Assembly (NCBI RefSeq): GCF_954871325.1 | Contig: NC_088778.1 | Span: forward strand, 12,843,882 to 12,907,881 | Source: Gordionus sp. m RMFG-2023 | Lineage: Eukaryota; Nematomorpha; Gordioida; Chordodea; Parachordodidae | DNA: 64,000 nt | Reading direction: 5' to 3' | Shown: positions 54,405 to 64,000 of the stretch, piece by piece | Numbering within the stretch: position 1 is the first letter of the stretch | Layout of the letters: every line of letters starts with the position of its first letter | The notes under the pieces: generated by a model | What the model was told of the DNA's origin: nothing | Databases searched by the model: none | Seen by the model: only the letters and a program-made list of their open reading frames with translations | Position numbers and translations under genes: made by a program

Positions 54405-56205
54405 GGTTTGGGGGGGGGGCGATTTTATTCTTCTTTCTACACCGAATGTATTGAATTAATTTACCATTGACTAAACATTGATAAAATTTTCAGAATAATG
54501 CTTTCAGTAGCGTAATAATCATAAATTTGGCCAAAATTTTGTTACTAATATTTTTTTTCATTTATGCTGGCTACTATAGTGATTAGCAGAGTTGTTAAAG
54601 TAGCGTGCTAATTAGCGCGCTAACTTTTTTGGTAGCTATAGCTAATAGCGGCGACTTTTTTTTGTAATTATTTAATTTTTTAGCGCGCTACTTTTTTTAA
54701 AAGAAGTTAAGTAGCCACTACTTCGCTACTTTTAAAAAATATAATTAAGATAAGTATAAACATGAAAATTTAAATATAATATCATAATTAATTATAATTA
54801 ATTATAATTTTTATGATTTATTATTTAATTTTAAAATTGAAATTTGTATTATAAACCTAAATCACGTGTTAATAATTTAAAATGTAATCGCCTATGGATA
54901 TCCAAATCGTTGAAAGTGATTCAGACAATGATATTAATGAAATGGAAGATACCAGGGAAGAAAATGTTATTAATAGCTATAATACAAATTTCCCATTCCC
55001 TAGATTTGAAAATTTTTTAAAATAAATATATAACCAAAACTGGTTTCAAATTTATTTATTTAAAATGTAAAAAAAAATATTTCCTAAAATCAATCCAGTA
55101 GCTATAACCTCAAGAAGCACCTAAAGGTAAATTGTCATTTTTACATTCTAATATTTATTTTATAAGACTGTTCATGATTTTTAAGGAAATGGAGAAACAT
55201 CTAAATAATTTTGATATAGGCGACTCTACATCCAAAAAGACTAATTAATTCAAACCAAATTAATTAATAATGCAAATGACAATATTTCTCAGAAATTGGC
55301 TGATAAAGTTATTGTTGATTTTATAATTTATACAGTTCAGCCAATGTCCTTAGTTAATAATCCATCATTTACCATGATGATTAAAACTCTATCACCCTGG
55401 TACAACAATTTTATGCCGCCAGACACTAATGAATAAAATAGCAGATAACTTTAAAATGATGAAAGATGCTCTAATAGTAGAGTTATCAGAGATATCATAT
55501 ATGTGAACCATGGGAGATAGTTGGACACATAACAGAAAGTAAAAAGTTATTTATATTTATAAATTGATCTGATTAAATATTTTTGAGGTTATTTGCGAAT
55601 CATAGGCTATTGGCTAGACCCTAGGACTTTAAAAAGAAGATCTGTGGCATTAGCCCTCAAAATGATAATAGAATGCCAGACAAACGATGTACTTGCAAAT
55701 AAAATTATTGATAATCTATCTTATATTAAAAATATGTATAAGATTAAATACACCACTACCCTCAAGTGCTAGTGTCGAGAGAATATTTAGTAAGGCAAAA
55801 CTTATACTTTCTGATCGTCGCTCAAGACTTGGGGATGATAATATTGAAATGATTTTATTATTAAAATGCAACAAATTACCATAAATATTTATTTTTATTA
55901 CATAAATTTTTTTATAATCAAAACTAACTATATTTTAATATTTATAAATGTTGATTTTTATATATTTACTATACAATAACATTATAAGCAAAAAATGAAA
56001 AATTTGTTTGTAAATTTTTTTTATAAAAAGTAGCTAATAGCGATCTACTTTTTTTGATAATTAGCGATAGCGGTAGCGCTCTACTTTTAAAAGTAGCGTT
56101 TAACAACTCTGGTCACTAGACACTAATAAAGCACAAAATATTGGCAAATTTTTAAACCACCCCCCCCCCCTTCCCCCCATGAATCAATTCTGGCTACGCC
56201 AGTGT
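54405..56205. mobile_element. Remnant of a TGGCGTAGCCA-ended element
   Basis: A right end with ten or more C and then GAATCAATTCTGGCTACGCCA (56150-56205) faces a left part with a G run at 54410-54419. The terminus resembles the hAT element at 57793-58971. The left terminus is lost. The hAT element 54587-56111 lies inside and is younger. Confidence 0.4.
54587..56111. mobile_element. hAT element, sister of 178-1553
   Basis: A 1,525-bp element beginning CAGAGTTGTTAAAGTAGCG and ending AGCGTTTAACAACTCTG, with flanks GTGATTAG (54579-54586) and GTCACTAG (56112-56119), six of eight identical. On the plus strand 54894-55022 reads as an N-terminal piece, about 55060-55560 is decayed, and 55687-55884 encodes LNTPLPSSASVERIFSKAK and LILSDRRSRLGDDN, the hAT dimerisation domain with a natural stop. 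The middle of the transposase has several stops. Confidence 0.85.
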
Positions 56206-56523
56206 GGATGCTTATATGTTCATAAATATTAATGGGCCTTAATATAGGAATGGATTTCAGATCCGTGTATGAAAATATTTAAAAGGAATAATCGCTAGAA
56301 ATCAAAGAAAAATAAAACCCAAAGTAAACGAAATGGAAATTATTCTAACTCATATTTATGTATTTTTTAATTTGTAATTCCGTATTCGAGCCTTTAATTG
56401 GCTGCGAAGACAAGGTAACATTATAATTCTGCGTAATGAATAAATGATGAGTTAAAATTTTTCCTATAAACATAATATTTAATTATTAATCCTGTTAAAG
56501 ATCATTTAAAATGAGTGTGCCAT

Positions 56524-56930
56524 CCAGCGTCTACATGAAAAAGATAAGAGCATTTGCCTCCATTTTATTTAAAGGGAATAGGCATCAAGAGGGGATAGAG
56601 TAAGCGGGTAGAATAAAGTTAAAAAATATTTTTTATATTATGAGCGAAATAGTTTCATTTACATATTCGGGATTAATATTCAGATCATGAGTGATAAACA
56701 CAGATGATTGTCACCAACTAAAGTTTCTTTCTTATTCATAGCCTAAATTATTTTGCCTTTCTTTAGAAAAATCTTATAGTGGGCTTAATAATTAAATGGA
56801 CCTTTTTTTAAATAGCATCAGATTGATATTAGTGATTGAAAATTGTCACCTACGGCAGCTAATTTTTTTATAGGGGATTAAAGGTAGCTTTAGAGGGGGG
56901 TTGCCTCCAACAGTTTCTCTCATGTAGACG
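56524..56930. mobile_element. Diverged CAGCGTCTACATGA-type MITE
   Basis: The left end CCAGCGTCTACATGAAAAAG and right end CTCTCATGTAGACGCTTG match the family of 4394, 6000 and 18535, but the interior is different and no target duplication is clear (TGTGCCAT and TGTTATCA share five of eight positions). Confidence 0.55.
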
Positions 56931-57792
56931 CTTGTTATCACTATAAGCAAAGGAATGGCTCGATGAGGGGCCTGAACAGGTATTCCCGTTGGGTTGGAGC
57001 TAAAATACTGTAAATTATTAGTATCCTTCTTGAGTGAAAAATAGCAAGGACATTTTTTTCTTAATCCAAAGTTCATAGAACTTTTTTCTAATATTGAAAC
57101 TTTTATCTCGTCTAAAACATATTAGTTTAACCATTTAGTCTATTCTTCAAGTTAGCACTGAACGAATTAATTATTTTCCCAAAATAAAAGATAGCATTCT
57201 TTCTATCTTATACCTGTCGCTTTTTATATGTCTATCGTCGCCATTTTTATAAATATATCTCAAAAATAATTGACTAACTCTAATCAGTTGACTTCTACAG
57301 CGGGGTTAGTATGTAGTATTCATTAAATTTGCAAGGAATTACATATATTTAAAACAATTTTACCGTGTACCCCCATAATAGTATCTCCTCTAGTCAAAAT
57401 AAATTAGATACTTTTTAAAATAACGCAAATTTTTTGGAAGGAACTACGGAGTAGCAAAAGCGGAATTTCCTCTCCATTTGAAATCTTGCGAAAAACTATA
57501 TTTTTGTTGTCTTTAAAATAAATTTACATTTTAATCTTCAATTTTATGATTATAAAAATGAATTATTTAATAGTATACACTAAACTATGTTGAATTGAAA
57601 AAATTATAAAATCAAAAATAATTTTGGTAGTCAAGTTTAAATAATATCAAGCAACAAAATTAATTTTTTGAAAAGAATCCAACTCAATTTATTTCCCTTT
57701 ACTGGTTAACGGTACATATATATACCACCTCCTACATAACATTTTTAAACATATTAGTTTATATTTTTAAAAAAGAAGTTTTTATATAGTTT
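56931..57792. other. AT-rich intergenic DNA
   Basis: No assignable feature. A minus-strand open stretch near 56940-57076 (contains NPTGIPVQAPHRAIPLL) matches nothing I know. Confidence 0.35.
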
Positions 57793-58971
57793 CATAGGCG
57801 TACCCAGGGGAGGGGGGGGGCAAGGGAAAATCCCCCCCCCTTCAGAAATTTATCACTTTTTGTAAATATCATTTTTTAGCTAATAAAAAATATCCCCCTT
57901 AGTTCTCCCCCCACTCCCTGACCCTCAGAAGTGTATGCATATATCTTAAACAATAATTTGAAAGAGAGAATGTAAAAGTTGATATTTTTTTAAAACTATT
58001 CATCATAATTTATACATTTTTGGAAAAATAAATTTATAAATATATAAAATGAACCAAAAATGCTTTTTAATAAATGGAATATAAGCCAAAGATAAGTCTT
58101 AAGACAAAAGTGAAATGTATTATAGTAATAATAAATCCATAAAATTACTAAATAATATAATATATCAAATATAATTTTTTATAAAGTGAGTAATTTTAAT
58201 TTATCTAACTTAATAAAGGTAAAATATAATTAAAAAACTATTGATAAAATTAAATCATAAATTAAATAAAAATATTAAGGCACAATACAAACAGTGGAAT
58301 ATTATATATCGTAGATTTACAGTATATCTAATTTTATCAATTATCATATGGCAATCAAGTAATTTTTACCAATATAGCGAATTATATATTTTACAGAAAA
58401 CTATAAAATATTGATAAGGACATCAGAAAATATCTTAAGACATTGTGGGATGAATAATATGAAAATTAAATTTTAATAATAATTTTTTACTTAAAAAAAT
58501 AGATGGCGTTAAATAATTGAATGCAAATTGTTGCTATATTTATTATCAAGAGCATTGATTAGTAAAATTTGTTAAATTATTAACTGTCAAATATTCTCTA
58601 ACTGTCAAATATTTTTGTAAAAGTGAAATTTACCTAGTATTTTGTAACTAATTCTATATAATAGAGGAATATCAACTATATGTCTACTTACTTTTTATAA
58701 ATAATTATCTTCTAATTGTTTGAAATAAATTGTTACCATGCTTTTATATTATGTATATACAAGTAATTTATTATATTTTATGTAAACTAATAAAAATATA
58801 TTTCATATTTGTTCCAGGCTTATATTTTTTATTAAAATTTTTAAAATTATTTTATGACTATATATAGACTAGGGGAACCCGGCCGAAGACCCGCCCAAAA
58901 GGGGGTCTGGGGGCGAATCCCCAGTAATTTTTTAATCCCACCCCCCTTAAAAAATCCTGGCTACGCCTATG
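57793..58971. mobile_element. Non-autonomous hAT element, CATAGGCGTAGCC family
   Basis: The termini CATAGGCGTACCCAGGGG and CCTGGCTACGCCTATG are flanked by the perfect duplication TATAGTTT (57785-57792 and 58972-58979). G runs lie inside the left end, with matching C runs after them. The 1.18-kb AT-rich interior shows no transposase. Confidence 0.9.
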
Positions 58972-58979
58972 TATAGTTT

Positions 58980-59684
58980 AGACATTACTTCAAAACTAGA
59001 AAAGAAAAATATGAAAAAAAAATTTTTTTTATGTCCCTAAGAAGCCCTCAAACATGGCGAAAATTATGAGGTCTAAATGCAAAGTTTTTTAAGTGATCTC
59101 ACAAGCATAGTATGAAATTATTTCAATGAAAACTAGTGTGTATATTTTTTATAGTATATCAATATTTATCAATCATTTTTAAATAATTAAAATTTTAATA
59201 GGTAATCACATAAAGTTTGACTGGTGCATATATGCACCGTAATAAATTATTTTAAAAAATTCAAACAAATCAAATTTAGTTTAATGAATTATAATTTTTT
59301 ATATTATACCTAAAACCTGTATCGTCTTTTGAAAATAATGTTAAAATGTTTTTTTGAGCCATCTAAAATTAAATCGAATAATATATTGTTCCTTTTATGA
59401 TATTTTATCTATTCGATCAAAATATATGAAATATTCATAAATATTTGGTTCATAAATATTCGAAAATATTTAAAATTATTCATAAAAATTTAATATTATT
59501 TGTAGCCACTTCCTTGCCAAACATTTTATTTTATTATTAAATTTAAATTCATTTAATTTTTTCTTATTAGCACCTCTTTTGTCGATTCAATCAAAATTAT
59601 GAAAATAATAGATGACTAATTTAAAAAATCAAAATTCTATTAATTATATTTAATTTTTAATTAAAATTTGTAAATGAATCGTTT
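58980..59684. other. AT-rich intergenic DNA
   Basis: I see no coding or mobile-element signal here. Imperfect short repeats of ATATTCATAAATATT type occur at 59440-59490. Confidence 0.45.
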
Positions 59685-60290
59685 TCTAACAATTTAACAA
59701 GCACTTGCTCAACATTTTGAAGAAATTGAGGAAAGAGATATATTTATAATTCCACCAAGCCCCTCCTCAATTATGATGAAGAAGATTTCGATAAAAATGA
59801 GATAACAAATGACCGAGTTCTGCTTAGAGATTCATAATTCAATTGATGACGACATTCCAGGACCATCTTCTACAAGAAGCTATTCTGTAATTTCATGCAA
59901 TTTAAAATGTAGAAATAGATGTATTATATTCTACAGCCCTTTATATGGGAAAGAAGATAATAAAACATGAAAACGATATGCATGATAGAAGTCATTAGAT
60001 ATATTTTCTTTAACTTGTGAAAAAGACTTATATTTTCTAAATGTAGATCAAAGTAATATTTATGAAAGACAAATTAATAGGTCAATCCCAGATATTAAGA
60101 GATTTATTGTAATTCTATTATTAACTGGATATCATTCGCTCCCACAAGAAATAATGTTTTGGCCTAATATTTATATTCCAATAATCCGTAATACAATAAC
60201 CCAATTACTATTTCGAATAATTAACTTTTTTAACCTCTTAATATGCTGGATTTTCTATTTAAGATTTTTTTTTGACGGATTTTTTTAGAA
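59685..60290 (+). pseudogene. piggyBac transposase N-terminal remnant
   Basis: Plus-strand frames give the acidic leader typical of piggyBac transposases (HFEEIEERDIFIIPPSPSS) and then, at about 60050-60200, IYERQINRSIPDIKRFI and LLLTGYHSLPQEIMFWP, the start of the DDE region. Several stops and at least one frame change separate them, and the downstream catalytic part is missing. No TTAA-flanked ends were identified. Confidence 0.65.
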
Positions 60291-60369
60291 TATCATATGG
60301 AGCTATTTAGGCATTATTTTAAAACTAATAAATAGACACAATTTTTATTTTAAATATAAGCATGCTTGA

Positions 60370-60705
60370 TTTGAGTATTATTTTCTTAGAGACCATTTGA
60401 ACATACTTATTTTCAAATTCTTTGATCGTTTTAATCGCAAACTGAGAAATATATAACCGGAAGAGCTCTTAATTAAAATTTTAATAAATCAATCTTGAGT
60501 TTAGAAGGTAAATTAGGATTAAGTATTATGTACATAATTATGAATTTTAATATTATAAATAGAAATAAAGGCATTTAAGGGGATAGTATACATTTATTGG
60601 GGAAGGGGGGGGGGGGTTATCAGTTACATTTTTAGATAAAATAGGGCAAAATATTGCTACAAAAAATTATTTAATACTTTTATTATAATCGTTTCATATT
60701 TATTT
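60370..60705 (+). pseudogene. hAT fragment and CAGCGTCTAC-family MITE fragment
   Basis: 60376-60450 encodes YFLRDHLNILIFKFFDRFN, as in the ZMYM1-like hAT transposases. 60590-60700 (G run, then TTTAGATAAAATAGGGCAAAAT and TACTTTTATTATAATCG) matches the interior of the MITEs at 4394 and 6000. Both are short remains. Confidence 0.45.
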
Positions 60706-62862
60706 AACTTGAATCTTCAGCAGCGCTCATTTCTTAGGCCAATTGAATAAAGAATATGTAGGAAAGAATTTCTAAATTCTATAATATTAAAATATTCAAT
60801 TTTAGCTATCCATTAGACGGGACTGCATGATTTCTAGTAAAATTATATATTGCTATATTTTTATTCTTATAAGTTTTGCATTTTTTTTAATAGTATATTT
60901 TAATATAACTTTAATTTCTGAATTGAGCGATAACTAAATATTCACCTATATTAAATATTAGTCTGGTCCTAATGATTTATTTTTTTTTTAAAATCTCAGT
61001 CAATCAATAAAAAAATGATCAATTGGCGAAAAGAACCGAAGAACGATAAAAAAAAATATTATAATTTATTATTTCTTTCAAAATAGTTTGATTAATGTTA
61101 ACAAGGTAACCTACTTATTTTAAATAGTTAAAGATCTTGTTAAATTGTACTATTTCTTGCCTGCAGTGTTGCTAACTCGGCTCAAACCCAACAGTCGAAA
61201 AAAAATCGCTAAGCCTTGAAGCGACAAATATTATTTTTTTTGAAGATTGAGATATCTTAGGTTTAAATCTCGATAGAGGTTATGATAGTTTAGTTTTAGA
61301 TTAAAAATTTATTTTAGCCACTTTAGGGTTGATTTAAAACCTGCAAAAAATGGAGCCATTTATAAATAAACTTATAGGCGGCGAACCTAAGTGAACTTAA
61401 ATAAAGCAGAAGCGGCAGCGATAATTTTTAAAAATTTATACGGGAGTAATCATATTTTCAAATAAAATTTGATGTCTATCTTATGAATGGGTCAATAATA
61501 TATATTTTATAGAATTTTTCAATGGGTAGAGTCCGCAATCCTCGTAGAGTTGACGACACTGAAATAATGTTAAAATCAGTCATCTGTCAATTGTTTTATT
61601 CTCAAGCCAGTACGGTTTTTATTAACCTTATGATTAATATTTTCAAAAAAAATTTTTTTTTAATATCTTTTATTAACATGAAAAAAATTTCTAATATTTA
61701 TAAAAACAATTGTTAAAGAGAAATCTAAATTTTTATCATAGTTGATAATAAAATATAAAACGTTTCATTTCTCTATCTTCTATGTGGCTATAAAAAAATA
61801 ATTCTATTTTTGACTATATAAAATTTTTAATTCTTATAACAATAATAAAGAAATGGAATCAAATTTAGCCACCTTTGAATAAAAATTTAGGGGGGGGGGC
61901 TATATATCAAAAAATAATTCACGAGGGCTTAGCCACTCGTAGTCACCCTTAGCAATACACTCCTGAGTATAGGTCAAACGATTCCCAATACCGATACAAA
62001 AAATAACAATTCAATATATTTATTAAAAACAAAGTGGAAATAAAATTCATCGATATTGTCATTTTTTTATTTAGTTATAATTAATTTATGATATTATTAA
62101 AAATAAATTACAAAGGAAAACGAATAATATTACCATCTTTCTACCTTTTTTTTTTTTATCAGTTTTGAAATTTTTATATGAATTTTGTTTTATATATTTA
62201 TAGCATATTGACTAAAAAAAATTTAAACTTATGAAGGTTATTATTATTTTTGCTACCGGTTAAATTTATAAATATCGTAATCAATGTATTTTTTTAATTT
62301 AGTTCATTTATTAATCTCATCATTATCCCAATTTTAATTTAGCTGCTAATAGTTAAAATTATATCATCTTCACTCATTACTTTTTACTAACATTCCTAAA
62401 TTTTATTTTATTTTCGAAAATAATATGGTAAATATCTCATGTCTAATAGATTAGATATCACAACATAATATATAAAGCCAGGGCCACCCAACGTTTTTTA
62501 CAAGGTCCGGCAAATCTTATTTTTGCATCATGCCCACTATTCAAAATATTATTTATTTTCCAAGATATGTGGTAAAATTGAAAAAAAATATTCCGAAATT
62601 CAGCTAATGCAAGATTATTTAATAATTTTTCAAACTTTCAAAAATAGTTTTGAAGTTTTAATTATCTTATAGAATAATAATTTTTTATTTTTAAATATAA
62701 AAAGATCAAACAATAAAACTATTTAATCATATTTAGAATCAAATATTTTTTAGATTTTTTTCTGGCATTTTTATCAAAATTTTCTAACAATATTCAAATT
62801 GTTTCTAGTGTTATTCATTTTCTATTGAAATAAACAATGATAAACTAAGAGACAATTCTTGG
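60706..62862. other. Intergenic DNA with one eroded inverted element
   Basis: 61166-61260 (CAGTGTTGCTAACTCGGCTC, then AACAGTCG) is the inverse of 53050-53131, and 61900-61963 (GAGGGCTTAGCCACTCG, then AGCAATACACTCCTG) is the inverse type of 52796-52830. So the two loci hold related elements in opposite orientation. 61522-61716 is open but without similarity. The rest is plain AT-rich. Confidence 0.4.
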
Positions 62863-63208
62863 TAGAGATCTGCAAAGTTAGGCCCAGCCCATACGCGCTT
62901 CGGGTCTAATTCTATTTAAAATAATTGGGTTCGAGCCGGGCCTAATATTTTTGAAAAAATTCGGGCCGGGTCGGGTCGGATTTTGGAATTTTTTTTAAAT
63001 ATATCTAAATTTATTAATTTTATATTGAATATTTTATGTAAAATAAAAATTTTTGATTATATTTATTGAAACTAAACGCCATATAACATGTCTTTTATTT
63101 TGAGTAATTATAAAAATTAATTTCTATATTTAAATAAATTCCGGCAAATTTTAAAAAAAATTTCGGGCCGGGCCGGGCTTGAAAAATTAGGCCCGATGAA
63201 GATCACTA
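62863..63208. mobile_element. GC-rich hAT-type MITE (reference copy 2)
   Basis: A 346-bp element beginning TAGAGATCTGCAAAGTTAGG and ending GGCCCGATGAAGATCACTA. The flanks ATTCTTGG (62855-62862) and ATTCTTGA (63209-63216) are an 8-bp duplication with one change. GGGCCGGGTCGGGTCGG and GGGCCGGGCCGGGC blocks bracket an AT-rich core that includes AACTAAACGCCATATAACAT. This copy best defines the family. Confidence 0.85.
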
Positions 63209-63297
63209 ATTCTTGAGTAAATAGTAGACCTTATATAGGTACCTTTATTAATTTAAGTCTTAAAAAACTTTTTTCAGGAAAAGCATCTTAAAAAAAA

Positions 63298-63395
63298 TCA
63301 GAGACCTGCAGGCCCGGCCCTAAGCCAAAGTACCAGGGTCGGGTCGTATTTTAAATTTTTAAAAATACCCGGGCCGGGCCATATTTTTTAAAAAA
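63298..63395. repeat. End fragment of a GC-rich MITE
   Basis: CAGAGACCTGCAGGCCCGGCC followed by ACCCGGGCCGGGCC resembles the left end of the element at 46346-46687. The other end is not visible before the next MITE. Confidence 0.45.
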
Positions 63396-63733
63396 ATTTA
63401 TACAACATGAATTATTATATTCGTCAATTAGATATGGTTATAATGATTATATATAGTTATGATTAATATAATGTTTGGTAAAAGTTAACATTAGCTAACA
63501 CTCATAGTATCTATTACATAAAAAATTATAGTTTTCCTGCCATGGAATAAAATACGCAGGATTAAATACATTATTATATAATATATAATATATGTTACAT
63601 TTTTTATTAAATCATTTTTATTTTTTTTATAAATACATAGTATATTCTCAAAATATTATTTAAACAAATTTTTTATAGTATCAATTTGTAATATACTAAA
63701 TATCTGTTTAGAATAAAAAAAAATAAAATATGT

Positions 63734-63953
63734 TATTGTTGTAAAACGGCTCGTTTTAAACCGATTAAAAATGGCTAACTCAGTGTTTGATCCAGAAAAA
63801 TTTTATGCAAGCCTGAAAATTTTGCTCATAGAAGGAGCAAAAGTCTAGACATATAGTATCGAAATTTCGAGGCTTAGTCAATATTTTTCTGGCGAAAATA
63901 TTGAGTTAGCCGTTTTTAAAAATCGGCTCAAAACGAGCCGTTTAACAACATTA
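63734..63953. mobile_element. hAT MITE, TAGTGTTGTTAAA family
   Basis: The inverted ends are TATTGTTGTAAAACGGCTCG and CGAGCCGTTTAACAACATTA. The interior GCTCATAGAAGGAGCAAAAG matches the copies at 2932-3148 and 27872-28069. No clear target duplication. Confidence 0.65.
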
Positions 63954-64000
63954 GCTAATATACTTGCTTATTAAATGATAATACTCGCCGAAAAATATGA

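Noticed and set aside
56846-57076. Minus-strand open frame of 76 codons.
   Set aside because: It crosses the right end of a MITE at about 56930 and matches no family.

Overview
This is eukaryotic, very A+T-rich DNA, roughly three quarters or more A+T by eye. It holds two spliced genes in a sea of transposon fossils. Both genes are recognisable by protein similarity: the long-chain-base subunit of serine palmitoyltransferase (SPTLC2) and protein kinase D (PRKD). PRKD has tandem C1, PH and CAMK-type kinase domains and is a holozoan/animal gene. The host is therefore most likely a metazoan with an AT-rich, hAT-laden genome. The proteins look rather divergent, which would fit a fast-evolving cnidarian or parasitic lineage, but the species cannot be named from this window. 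There are no bacterial features.

Layout. 1-9.3 kb is intergenic: several hAT-type elements with intact 8-bp target duplications, one of them a nested series (3265-7092), plus a possible small minus-strand gene whose micro-intron was hit by a hAT (7601-8457). 9304-21699 (+) is SPTLC2, ten recognised exons with consistent splice phases; its introns hold a Mutator-type MITE, hAT debris, an antisense LINE and a long-TIR element. 21996-52694 (-) is PRKD, 18 exons giving an apparently complete 970-residue protein. Most PRKD introns are 41-170 bp, but intron 4 is about 24.2 kb and contains most of the mobile DNA in the window: a LINE, at least four hAT transposase copies, two LTR-element fragments, a Mutator-type remnant, a foldback-like element and many MITEs. 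The two genes converge and share a palindromic AATAAA/TTTATT signal at 21923-21934. 52.7-64 kb, upstream of PRKD, is again transposon debris: hAT, piggyBac and GC-rich MITEs.

How the parts work together. SPTLC2 is the PLP-dependent catalytic partner in the first step of sphingolipid synthesis in the ER. PRKD is a diacylglycerol-responsive kinase of Golgi and plasma membrane. Both concern membrane lipids, but nothing here shows coordinated control. The strongest structural signals are the reconstruction of PRKD across a 24-kb transposon graveyard, the many insertions datable relative to each other through target duplications, and a His-to-Cys replacement at a zinc-ligand position of the second C1 domain. 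I found no convincing undescribed molecular system.
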